From assembly GCA_934255105.1 (NCBI GenBank), contig CAKQNH010000226.1, positions 1 to 7,274 on the forward strand: a DNA stretch of 7,274 bases. Direction: 5' to 3'. Shown one piece after another: positions 1 to 7,106 of the stretch. The DNA comes from an uncultured Pirellulaceae bacterium. GTDB lineage: Bacteria; Planctomycetota; Planctomycetia; Pirellulales; Pirellulaceae. Position numbers and translations under genes: made by a program. The notes beneath the pieces were generated by a model. That model did not search any database and was not told the DNA's origin. It saw only the letters and a program-made list of their open reading frames with translations. Every line of letters begins with the position of its first letter. Position 1 is the stretch's first letter.

Positions 1-69
1 CGCCTCCGTCAAGTAGATATCTCCACGGCTATCATCAGTCGTGTGGGACTCGATCTCAAAAAAAATTAA
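1..69 (+). CDS. Possible 3' end of an upstream gene (partial, 22 codons)
   Basis: The first frame is open from the window edge to a TAA at 67-69 and would encode 22 residues ending in GLDLKKN. The alternation of hydrophobic and charged residues (VDISTAIISRVGLDL) looks protein-like, and the tail is followed by about 90 bases with no other candidate. This is all the support there is. A 22-codon open stretch can occur by chance, and a second frame closes at 14-16. The function cannot be guessed from this fragment. Confidence 0.3.
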   Translation, partial: RLRQVDISTAIISRVGLDLKKN

Positions 70-159
70 TCACTCGATCGTCTCGACCGATCGCCTTGTT
101 CCACGATAGCAAATCGATCGCAGGCCTCCTAGCATAGACCTTGCCAACTGGATCACTCC

Positions 160-1518
160 ATGACCTCCTTATCTCCCGCTCTATACCGCACGTGGGTGCT
201 GTGCCTCGCTACGCTATTGTGCCCGGTCCACGTGGTGGCCACCGAGGTCTGGCCGCAGGGTAATTGGACAAAGGTTGAGCCCAAAGATGTTGGGCTTGAT
301 CCTATGCTGCTTGAGAAAGCCCGCGATTATGCGCTCACAGCCGGTGGATCGGGATACATCACGCGCAGCGGAAAGTTGGTGATCTCTTGGGGCGATGTTA
401 AGAAACGCTATGACCTAAAGTCGACGACTAAGTCGTTCGGCGCAACGGCGCTCGGCGTCGCTGTGCTCGATGGCAAGATCAAACTTTCAGATCAGGTCAA
501 GCAGCATCACCCTGGTTTTGGTACTCCACCAGACAGTAACGAGGCCACTGGATGGATTGATAAGATCACGATCCTACATCTAGCGACTCAGACGGCTGGT
601 TTTGAAAAACCGGGCGGCTACGGAGAACTAATCTTTGAGCCAGGAACGAAGTGGGCATACAGCGACTGTGGCCCAAACTGGCTCGCCGAATGTGTGACAC
701 TGGCCTACAGGCAAGACGTTGACGCGCTGATGTTTGATCACGTGTTCACGCCGCTGGGGATAACGCGTCAAGACCTCGTGTGGCGCAGCAACAGTTATCG
801 CCCGAAAGAGATCGACGGCATTCAAAGGCGTGAATTCGGTTCGGGCATTAGTGCCAACGTTGATGCGATGGCTCGTTTCGGATTGCTTTACCTGCGCGGT
901 GGCGAGTGGAATGGCAAGCGTCTCCTTCCCGAGGACTTTGTGAAGCAGGCAGGCACGACGGTCCCCTCCGTTGTGGGCTTGCCAGAAGTCGATCCGGAGA
1001 ATTATGGCAATGCGTCGGATCACTACGGCCTGCTGTGGTGGAACAATGCTGATGGCACTCTGCAAAACGTCCCGCGAGACGCATATTGGGCGTGGGGTTT
1101 GTACGACAGTCTGATTGTTGTAATTCCGAGTCTCGACATAGTAGTGGCTCGCGCAGGCCAGTCGTGGAAACGCAATTCGAACGAACATTACGATGTATTA
1201 AAACCGTTCCTTGATCCGATCGTGGCTGCAGCGGACACCAAGGTAGGCCAAGTCAAGTCGAACCGTGAAGGGATTAAACAGGCGGCGATTCAACTCACAT
1301 CCACTCCGCAGAAAGATGACCCGCTCGACCTGCACGCAGTCGGTTCGTCAGCTATCTGGCTTGGGCGGAAAAGGATGTTATCCCTTGCAGACAGCAAATT
1401 GTTCGACAAGCTTGCGCGCCGCACGCAGCCCGTCAACCGCGGCCGTGACGATGCCTCCCGCGTAGCCAGCCCCCTCGCCGATAGGATAAACCCCCGGCAG
1501 GCCAGGGATTTGGAATGA
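160..1518 (+). CDS. Secreted serine hydrolase, class C beta-lactamase/PBP fold
   Basis: The 452-residue product has an N-terminal export signal: a hydrophobic run (residues 12-27) and a V-V-A site that suggests cleavage after A27. The catalytic SxxK motif is S88-T-T-K91, preceded by the usual Y-D-L-K. The second motif is Y167-S-D169, in place of the more common YxN. Other landmarks are PGTKWAYSD, SGISANVDAMARFGLLYLR (229-246), YGLLWWNN (289-296) and a WAWGLYDSLIVVIPSLDIVVAR strand pair (310-331). No clear KTG or HxG third motif is present; WAWG occupies that place. Such proteins are hydrolases or esterases acting outside the cytoplasm; the substrate is unknown. ATG 160 is chosen because the signal peptide starts there, although no good Shine-Dalgarno precedes it. 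The family fold appears complete near residue 356. Residues 407-452 are read antisense to the neighbouring oxidoreductase gene and are arginine-rich, so the tail may be read-through after loss of an original stop. Confidence 0.88.
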   Translation: MTSLSPALYRTWVLCLATLLCPVHVVATEVWPQGNWTKVEPKDVGLDPMLLEKARDYALTAGGSGYITRSGKLVISWGDVKKRYDLKSTTKSFGATALGVAVLDGKIKLSDQVKQHHPGFGTPPDSNEATGWIDKITILHLATQTAGFEKPGGYGELIFEPGTKWAYSDCGPNWLAECVTLAYRQDVDALMFDHVFTPLGITRQDLVWRSNSYRPKEIDGIQRREFGSGISANVDAMARFGLLYLRGGEWNGKRLLPEDFVKQAGTTVPSVVGLPEVDPENYGNASDHYGLLWWNNADGTLQNVPRDAYWAWGLYDSLIVVIPSLDIVVARAGQSWKRNSNEHYDVLKPFLDPIVAAADTKVGQVKSNREGIKQAAIQLTSTPQKDDPLDLHAVGSSAIWLGRKRMLSLADSKLFDKLARRTQPVNRGRDDASRVASPLADRINPRQARDLE

Positions 1519-2973
1519 CTCGCGATCTCGGTCGATGCGGACCGGTGAGCTGCCGCGCATTTCCGGGCCGACAAGCACAGCATCTGGTAGATACTTGCCC
1601 TTCCACTTGGCATCCATTACGGGCAATCCAGCCAGGATGGCTTTGCCGATGACTGGCGGCAGCAGACCGTTGAGATTGCGTGGCGCGACACCGCGCTCGT
1701 AGGACGACTCAATCGAAGCATTCAAGGCTGGTGTCCGGCCAGCCAAGAAATCACCAGCGCGTTGTACGGGCGCTTCGTAATTACCACCGGTAATCCGGAA
1801 CGCCAGCGACTCGTACTTTCGCTGGACTTCGACCCCAGCCAGCGGATGGTCGCTACCGAACTGGTGCGGTTCTAAAGTCACTACCAGCCCGCTATTTGCG
1901 AACGATGTATTGTGCCGCGAGTTGCTCATGCCATTGGAGCAAAACATATTCGGCTCGGATACGCTCGGAATCACAATGCCGCCAGCGCACATGCAGAATG
2001 TGAACAGATCGGGTTGTCCCTTGGCAACGAGGGTATAGTCAGCCGCACCAAGTTGTTCTAGGTATTCCGGCCGTCCGTACTTGTGTTCATTGATCAGTGA
2101 CTGAGGATGTTCGATACGCAGTCCGAGTTGAAAGGCTTTCTGGCGTAGGGGAAAGCCAGCATCAAGTAGCATCTGGTACGTATCGCGAGCACTATGTCCC
2201 ATGGCTAGCAGGACGTGTGACGTTTCGATCAGTCCGGTCGAGGTCACGAGTCCGCGAAGTTGTTGGCCTTCAAATTTCATCCCATCGAGTCGACAGCCGA
2301 AGCGATATTCACCGCCAAGCGCTTCAATCTTGCGGCGAAAATTCCGACAGATCATCGGCAGCTTGTTGCTGCCCAAGTGCGGACGATGCTCGTAGACCAA
2401 CGACGGACGTCCGCCACACTCAACGAATCGATCGAGTACCCAATCGACATCGGCACCCGTGATGCGACACGTTAGCTTACCGTCACTGAAACAGCCCGCG
2501 CCCCCCTCGCCAAACAAGTAATTATTCTCGCTGTCGAACTCACCGCCGCGATCGAATTTGCGGATGGCTGGCACTCGCTCTTTGACTGCCAACCCACGTT
2601 CCAAAATGATTGGGCGATAGCCGTGAAGAGCTAAGTAGTAGCCAGCCAGCAAGCCGGCGGGTCCGGAACCCACGATGACGGGACGATGAGGAAGCGGCGT
2701 CGTGCCAGGCCCTGGATCGAAGAACCTCTCGGCCTTGAAGGGCTCCACTCGAATATCGTTAGCATGTCGAGGCTTAATGTCATCAGCCACATCGACCACT
2801 AACGAGTACACAAACTCCAAGGAATCGCGCTGACGCGCGTCGAGGCTCTTGCGAAGGATTTTCAAGGAGCGAAAGTGCTCGGCGCGAACACCGATTGCCC
2901 TAGCCGCCCGTTGAGGCAATTCCGACTCGGGGGATTCGACGCGCGACCGGAAATTGGTGATTCGCAGAAGCAT
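1378..2973 (-). CDS. FAD-dependent oxidoreductase (COG2509-like)
   Basis: The 531-residue product is cytosolic, with no signal peptide. Residues 1-95 form the N-terminal domain typical of this family, beginning MLLRITNFR. A Rossmann dinucleotide-binding motif follows: VGSGPAG at 101-107, with the ribose-binding acid E125 in IILERG. The segment FGEGGAGCFSDGKLTCR (154-170) is the FAD-contacting stretch characteristic of these proteins. A second-strand motif LLAMGHSARDTY (255-266) and the sequence FCMCAGG (326-332), which I recall as CMCPGG in many relatives, come next. The C-terminal FAD motif YPIGEGAGYAGGIVTAAVDG (496-515) is intact. The length matches the family, so the gene looks complete and functional. 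The reaction is not established for the family; it is usually annotated as an NAD(P)/FAD-dependent oxidoreductase. The start at 2973 is favoured because the family N-terminus begins there, despite no visible Shine-Dalgarno. The 3' end overlaps the convergent serine hydrolase gene by 141 bases. Confidence 0.92.
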   Translation of the reverse strand: MLLRITNFRSRVESPESELPQRAARAIGVRAEHFRSLKILRKSLDARQRDSLEFVYSLVVDVADDIKPRHANDIRVEPFKAERFFDPGPGTTPLPHRPVIVGSGPAGLLAGYYLALHGYRPIILERGLAVKERVPAIRKFDRGGEFDSENNYLFGEGGAGCFSDGKLTCRITGADVDWVLDRFVECGGRPSLVYEHRPHLGSNKLPMICRNFRRKIEALGGEYRFGCRLDGMKFEGQQLRGLVTSTGLIETSHVLLAMGHSARDTYQMLLDAGFPLRQKAFQLGLRIEHPQSLINEHKYGRPEYLEQLGAADYTLVAKGQPDLFTFCMCAGGIVIPSVSEPNMFCSNGMSNSRHNTSFANSGLVVTLEPHQFGSDHPLAGVEVQRKYESLAFRITGGNYEAPVQRAGDFLAGRTPALNASIESSYERGVAPRNLNGLLPPVIGKAILAGLPVMDAKWKGKYLPDAVLVGPEMRGSSPVRIDRDRESFQIPGLPGVYPIGEGAGYAGGIVTAAVDGLRAARKLVEQFAVCKG

Positions 2974-3180
2974 GGGGGTGGTCGAGTTCTAAAAGGAGAA
3001 AGTGTAGCCGAAATTGAGCTTCATGTCTCTGACTCTGCCTGCTCCGGCCCCTTTCCTATCCCCCATCTTTAAATTTTGGGTAGCCTCTATGAACTCCGAT
3101 TTCGCCAGATCGACCACCACGGTTTACCGTGGATCTGCTACATTTCAAGTGTTCCCGCACCAAAGGTTTGCCGTACCTTG

Positions 3181-3186
3181 AAAGGA
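3181..3186 (+). promoter_or_regulatory. Ribosome binding site for the WD40 lipoprotein
   Basis: AAAGGA sits six bases before ATG 3193. It decides the start: the same frame is open upstream from a TTG at 3076, but those 39 extra residues would bury the lipoprotein signal peptide in the interior and have no binding site of their own. Confidence 0.65.
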
Positions 3187-3192
3187 AATTAC

Positions 3193-5916
3193 ATGCCCGC
3201 TGGATTGAATCGTAGCGTTGCGGTTTCTTTCGTCGTGGCCACGCTGATCCTCGCGGGCTGTGGTGAGAATCCCCGCCCTGTAGCAGGGCCCGTAGCGGGG
3301 CCACCTCCGGCCGACTCACCCGCTAGTGGCAAATCTGCTACGCAAGCCGATCCTGCCCCTATAGCTGAGGTGGCCCAGAACGAATCTGGAAGCGCTATGG
3401 GCTCTCGCGAACCGCGCGCTTCCGCTTCAGTAGTTCAGCCAGCGCCTGAGACGACGCAGGCGACACTTGCAAATCAAGCCGAACGAATACAGTCCCATGA
3501 CAGTCAATCTCAAGCGACTCCTCCACTAGAGCCCAATCTAAAAGAGCCCACATCGGAAGAGCTCAAACGCTGGGCGATACCCGACTATTCCCCGCTGCAA
3601 TTGTTAGCTTGCTATGACGACTTTTCCGATGGTTTAGTGCAAGCGTTGGCAGTAAGTCCCGATGGGACGAAATTTGCGTTGGGCGGAGTGCGACTGACTA
3701 TCTGGAACGTGACTGAATCGAAGCCCACGATCGACTTGCTAGAAACAATTGCAGCCGATCAAATCGAGCGACCTATTCGCTCGCTCGCCATCTCACCTGA
3801 CGGAAAACTCTTAGCCGCAGGCGACCAAGGTGGACGACTCATCGTGTGGGACATGCAAGATTTGAAGCAAGCTTATTCCATCGCCGCGCATGAAGGTCGC
3901 CTGTTGCACATTGCCTTTTCCCCCAATTCGCAACAGTTGGCGACGTCGAGCTACTCCGGTGAGGTGCGTCTGTGGAAGGCAACCGATGGAGAGAAAATTA
4001 AGAGCGTAACAGTCAGCAATTTTGAACCCACTCGACTTGTCTTCGTCAGCGAACAGTTGTTGGCTTGTAGCGGCGATGACGTCAGCCTCTGGAATGTGGA
4101 TAGCGGTCAGCAGTCGGCCATTTTAACGACGGGGTACGCACCTGATAGAGCAATGGAACTATCAGCAAACAAGCAACTCCTTGTGTTCGGAGAGAGAGAC
4201 GGTGGCTTGAAGATCTGGGACTTGCCGACCAGCCGTATCGCGGATGGCGCGAACCTGTATGGCAGCGCGACGGAAATCTCGTTCTCCAGCGACAACTCGA
4301 GAATTGCCGCAGATGCTCCCGATCGCACGCTGCGAATTTGGGACTTGGCCAGTCGCCAGCAGTTGCAAGTGATCGATGCTGACGGTGGCCGAACCGCGGA
4401 CCTGGCATGGATCCCAGGGACGCAAGTGCTGCTGGTGGCAACCCAGGAGGGGCGAGTGCGATTGTGGGGAATTCCAGAAACAGCCAAGCCGCTTGGACTG
4501 CCACCCATCCAGGCGGTCGCATTCGAGCCAATTGCCGTCGGCTCTCAACGCCCCATGTCTTCGGGACAAGTAACGACAGTGATCGACTTACGATCCTTCC
4601 CTCAATTGCCTGGAGCTGTACCTCAATGGGGCGACATCCAAAACACCAGCTACAATGTCGCTGCATCGTTAACGGAGGCAGAAAAGTTTTATCGATATGC
4701 GCTTCATCAAGCGGGTTGGTCCGAGGAGGCTTCGCAGCAGCCCACTCTGTTGACGTTCCGGAAGCAGGGTTGCTTACTGAACGTCTCCATCACGCCAGCT
4801 ATAGCCCCCGCTGCGGAAGGCGATGGTAAGTTGCAGATCAGCGTGCAGTTTGCAGGCAACTTCGACGTGCGTTGGCTCCCCACGTTTGCCGCCATCGAAT
4901 CGAAGAGTAATTTTGCGAGTTTCGGCTTCAGCTCCTACCGCGCGCATGCCAGCCTAACGGAAATGGAGGTAGCACTCTTGAAGCAATTTCATGCTCTCGG
5001 CTGGACGGCCTATTCGCGACTGGACGCAAGTTCGACGGAGGACCCTACCAGTCGCCGCTTTTCGATGCTCCAGGGAGGCTATGAACTATCCGTAGCCATT
5101 GGCTATCCGGCAGACACAACCCAAGAAATAAATGTGCAAGTCGGCACGCGGCTCACGAATAAATCGCTACCGATACCGCCAGATTGTGGACTGATCGAGT
5201 TCGATTCGTCGACCGATACCAAACTCGTGGCCCTAACAAAACTGAGCTTTGAGCAGACCATCGAATTCTACGACGACCAACTGGCGCAAGAGGGCTGGCA
5301 ATCGCGCGAATCGAGTAGGCGAGTTAAAGAGGGGCAGGCGTGGCTCCCTTTCATTCGTGGCCAGCAGGATGTCGTCGTGCGACTGGAAAAGCTGCCCGAT
5401 AGTCGCACTCGTATCCTGGTTGGGGAAGCTGAGAAGAACTCGTGGCAACTCCACCCCCCTGGCCCGCTCGATCCCTCCCTGGCTCAAACCGGCATTGAGG
5501 CGGCTGACTTCGTAATTCCCCATACAGCTACCAACATCAAATACGACAGCGACCAGAAACAGATTCAGTTTGAATTGCCCGACGTAACTCCACTCAAGCT
5601 GGACGCTCAATACGAGCAGCAACTGTCTAAGTTGGAATTCAAACGCGAGCAATCCGGTGTGTCGAGCGACGAGTACGTATTGGCAACTTATATCCGCGGC
5701 GCAGCCGAAATCCAGTTGCGGGTGCGTGCTATCGACGTCAAGAACTCAACTGTTATTATTAGCGGGGATGGTCTGTTATGGACCAAGGCTCTCCCACTGC
5801 CGGCTGTCCGAATATCCTACGAAACTTGGCTTCGCAGACATCGCTACGATGCTACCTTGGATCGTTTAGACGAATTTTCCACAGAAATGCTGAGCATTCC
5901 CGATAGTGTCAAGTAG
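3193..5916 (+). CDS. Lipoprotein with seven-blade WD40 propeller and four tandem C-terminal modules
   Basis: The 907-residue product starts with a lipoprotein signal: a basic N-region (R7), a hydrophobic core, and lipobox L20-A-G-C23, so it should be lipid-anchored at a membrane after cleavage before C23. Residues 24 to about 125 are a Pro/Ala/Ser/Gln-rich linker. Seven WD40 repeats follow (about 149-428), each ending in a W-containing strand: IWNV 170, VWDM 218, LWKA 260, LWNV 299, IWDL 341, IWDL 382 and LWGI 424. The spacing is 39-48 residues, enough for one closed propeller; blades 2 and 3 also carry SPDG or SPN. From about 472 to 866 come four degenerate modules of a proline-led strand, a helix, a GW pair (508-509, 603-604, 701-702; EF at 815-816 in the fourth) and two strands. 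A charged helical tail closes the protein. WD40 propellers are protein-binding scaffolds, so a structural or sensing role is inferred; no catalytic site is visible. The modules match no family I can name. Confidence 0.9.
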   Translation: MPAGLNRSVAVSFVVATLILAGCGENPRPVAGPVAGPPPADSPASGKSATQADPAPIAEVAQNESGSAMGSREPRASASVVQPAPETTQATLANQAERIQSHDSQSQATPPLEPNLKEPTSEELKRWAIPDYSPLQLLACYDDFSDGLVQALAVSPDGTKFALGGVRLTIWNVTESKPTIDLLETIAADQIERPIRSLAISPDGKLLAAGDQGGRLIVWDMQDLKQAYSIAAHEGRLLHIAFSPNSQQLATSSYSGEVRLWKATDGEKIKSVTVSNFEPTRLVFVSEQLLACSGDDVSLWNVDSGQQSAILTTGYAPDRAMELSANKQLLVFGERDGGLKIWDLPTSRIADGANLYGSATEISFSSDNSRIAADAPDRTLRIWDLASRQQLQVIDADGGRTADLAWIPGTQVLLVATQEGRVRLWGIPETAKPLGLPPIQAVAFEPIAVGSQRPMSSGQVTTVIDLRSFPQLPGAVPQWGDIQNTSYNVAASLTEAEKFYRYALHQAGWSEEASQQPTLLTFRKQGCLLNVSITPAIAPAAEGDGKLQISVQFAGNFDVRWLPTFAAIESKSNFASFGFSSYRAHASLTEMEVALLKQFHALGWTAYSRLDASSTEDPTSRRFSMLQGGYELSVAIGYPADTTQEINVQVGTRLTNKSLPIPPDCGLIEFDSSTDTKLVALTKLSFEQTIEFYDDQLAQEGWQSRESSRRVKEGQAWLPFIRGQQDVVVRLEKLPDSRTRILVGEAEKNSWQLHPPGPLDPSLAQTGIEAADFVIPHTATNIKYDSDQKQIQFELPDVTPLKLDAQYEQQLSKLEFKREQSGVSSDEYVLATYIRGAAEIQLRVRAIDVKNSTVIISGDGLLWTKALPLPAVRISYETWLRRHRYDATLDRLDEFSTEMLSIPDSVK

Positions 5917-5921
5917 CATAG

Positions 5922-6066
5922 GTAGCCATCGCCATCTGGCGCTGGTCGCAACGGATGCGCAAGCAGACCTCCAATCCGATCGAAGGGGGGCAAAACGTAC
6001 TTGACCCTATCGTGCTGTTCAACAGCTTCGGACACTTCAATTGCGGCATCGTCTCGGGTCCCCGCG
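5922..6066 (+). pseudogene. Fragment of a transglutaminase-like core domain, broken
   Basis: Frame 3 from 5922 to about 6059 reads as a protein segment beginning VAIAIWRWSQRMRKQT and containing DPIVLFNSFGHFNCGIVSG (6003-6059). This resembles the start of a transglutaminase-like domain: a W-R helix (the 'alalWrw' type), then a D-P-x-x-L-F-N-x-x-G segment leading to the nucleophile region, here N-C-G with the cysteine codon at 6042-6044. After GIVSG the resemblance ends: the frame runs on with unrelated residues to 6164. The expected continuation (helix after the cysteine, then the histidine and aspartate motifs) is missing. A stop at 5919-5921 closes the frame upstream, so there is no proper start either. 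It is read together with the following entry as one decayed gene that lost its 5' end and its middle. The family call rests on pattern memory of planctomycete proteins, not on a search. Confidence 0.5.
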
Positions 6067-6190
6067 AGCAATATCGTCACGTCCGCGAAACTGCTGCTGA
6101 ATGTGAGCCGATCGAGCGATACCGATGTGGTCTCGGTTTCGGTCTCGCGTACTGCCGGCACTAGTTACCATTCCGCGTGGGTCTGCACGG

Positions 6191-6197
6191 AAAAAGG
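6191..6197 (+). promoter_or_regulatory. Possible ribosome binding site before ATG 6205
   Basis: AAAAAGG lies seven bases before ATG 6205 in the frame of the downstream open region. It could allow translation of the surviving C-terminal fragment. It may equally be chance, because the protein-like sequence of the same frame continues upstream of this ATG (codons for GTSYHSAWVCTEKGNA). Confidence 0.35.
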
Positions 6198-6204
6198 TAA
6201 TGCC

Positions 6205-7011
6205 ATGGAGGTCGAGATCGATCTGCAACCTTTTGTCGCGGGCGTTTCAGAATACATGGTGAAGGTGCAGCTTCAAGGTGAGGGAGCGGGGTTGGAATCC
6301 GCCGCTATCGAAACCATCACGCAGATCAACCGGGCGGCACTGCCGCGATTGTGGCGCGGTGGCAATCGCGTCCAACTGACCCTGGGCGCTCAAGCGGAGA
6401 CGGTCCAGTTCCTGCCATCAATTGTGGCGGGCAATCACAGCGAGACGGTCCACCAAGAGAATTCGATCGATGTCGAGACAGAAACCGGTTTCTACAAGCC
6501 GATCCTTCGACCGGTAGAAAACAACACTGCCGCCCATGTGACTTGGAAAATCGCCACTCCCACGCCCATTGCGTCCATCAACTACGGTGGCACTATCTGC
6601 GTCAAGACCGCCAATGACCGCACGACCCTATTGCACGCGTTCGATGGTAAGGACTTTGTCCGCGATTATGAGAAAAGCGATGGCGACGAGCCGTTCGACC
6701 TAATGATCAACCGAGAGGTGGCGTCGATTCCCGTGGGGCAGCGAGAGGCGTATCTACGCTACGAGTTTCAGACACAGCGATACGCCCGCAGCTATAGCGG
6801 GCCGGGCATCCAGGCGGCTCGGATGCTTGTACAGCACGAGCCTCGCGTGAAGGGTTTTACGCCCATCGAAGTCACCTACTGCTGGATCGAGCACCGCGAG
6901 AGTGGTGACGTCGTGCGCCAGCATACGCAGCGGATCATCTCCCCAGCTCAAGAGTATTCGATCAATGTAGCCGGCTACCGCGACCCCACCATGCATTACT
7001 GTTGCATGTAG
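6205..7011 (+). CDS. Hypothetical protein; C-terminal beta-rich domain of a truncated larger gene
   Basis: The 268-residue product from ATG 6205 has no signal peptide and is rich in predicted beta strands. Recognisable stretches are INYGGTICVK, TLLHAFDGKDFVRDYEK (about 141-157), EAYLRYEF, SYSGPGIQ (196-203), FTPIEVTYCWIEHRESGDV and the ending GYRDPTM (257-263). DG-F followed by YLRY suggests a sialidase- or CBM-like beta-sandwich; it looks like the C-terminal part of large planctomycete proteins with a transglutaminase-like region. The frame is open back to 5926, and protein-like sequence continues upstream of the ATG to about 6067 (IVTSAKLLLNVS, then DTDVVSVSVSR), so the true gene probably began much further up. 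A TTG at 6001 gives a 336-residue alternative, but its first 20 or so residues are low quality. The end, HYCCM after GYRDPTM, is odd and a 6-bp hairpin spans the stop. It is probably a remnant; expression is uncertain. Confidence 0.6.
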   Translation: MEVEIDLQPFVAGVSEYMVKVQLQGEGAGLESAAIETITQINRAALPRLWRGGNRVQLTLGAQAETVQFLPSIVAGNHSETVHQENSIDVETETGFYKPILRPVENNTAAHVTWKIATPTPIASINYGGTICVKTANDRTTLLHAFDGKDFVRDYEKSDGDEPFDLMINREVASIPVGQREAYLRYEFQTQRYARSYSGPGIQAARMLVQHEPRVKGFTPIEVTYCWIEHRESGDVVRQHTQRIISPAQEYSINVAGYRDPTMHYCCM

Positions 7012-7020
7012 GACTTTTCG

Positions 7021-7070
7021 CTGCAACCGCGAAGCGGTGACAGCGCGTAGCTGCGGGCGTCAGCCCGCAG
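7021..7070 (+). repeat. REP-like element with two adjacent hairpins
   Basis: Two inverted repeats lie side by side just after the truncated gene. The first is ACCGC (7026-7030) and GCGGT (7034-7038) around a GAA loop. The second is CTGCGGGC (7051-7058) and GCCCGCAG (7063-7070), a perfect 8-bp stem with a GTCA loop. No T-run follows, so a classical intrinsic terminator is unlikely. The GCGTCAGCC core resembles short palindromic repeats I recall as scattered in planctomycete genomes. No second copy was seen in this window. Confidence 0.5.
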
Positions 7071-7106
7071 ATCGCTAAAATTGCACAGCACAGCAGGACG
7101 AACACC

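Noticed and set aside
75..120. Three CGATCG copies (75-80, 88-93, 115-120) upstream of the serine hydrolase, considered as operator or terminator
   Set aside because: CGATCG is self-palindromic and GATC-rich words recur across the window; spacing is irregular and no T-run follows, so no specific function can be supported.
628..1188. A 186-residue minus-strand open frame inside the serine hydrolase
   Set aside because: It has no recognisable motif and is fully antisense to the conserved catalytic domain, so it is a shadow.
2991..2999. AAAAGGAGA on the plus strand, a good Shine-Dalgarno
   Set aside because: The only nearby start is GTG 3002, followed at once by TAG, so no gene uses it; for the minus-strand gene it is in the wrong orientation.
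3076..3192. N-terminal extension of the lipoprotein from TTG 3076
   Set aside because: It would place the lipoprotein signal peptide inside the protein; ATG 3193 has a Shine-Dalgarno and leads straight into the signal.
4082..4666. A 194-residue minus-strand open frame, and two others, inside the WD40 region
   Set aside because: Antisense shadows of the propeller; composition is rich in Arg, Ser and Pro with no domain signature.
5844..6161. A 105-residue open frame on the minus strand overlapping the WD40 gene end and the remnant
   Set aside because: It is antisense to the conserved tail of the lipoprotein and to the transglutaminase-like segment; both plus-strand readings have recognisable motifs, and this one has none.
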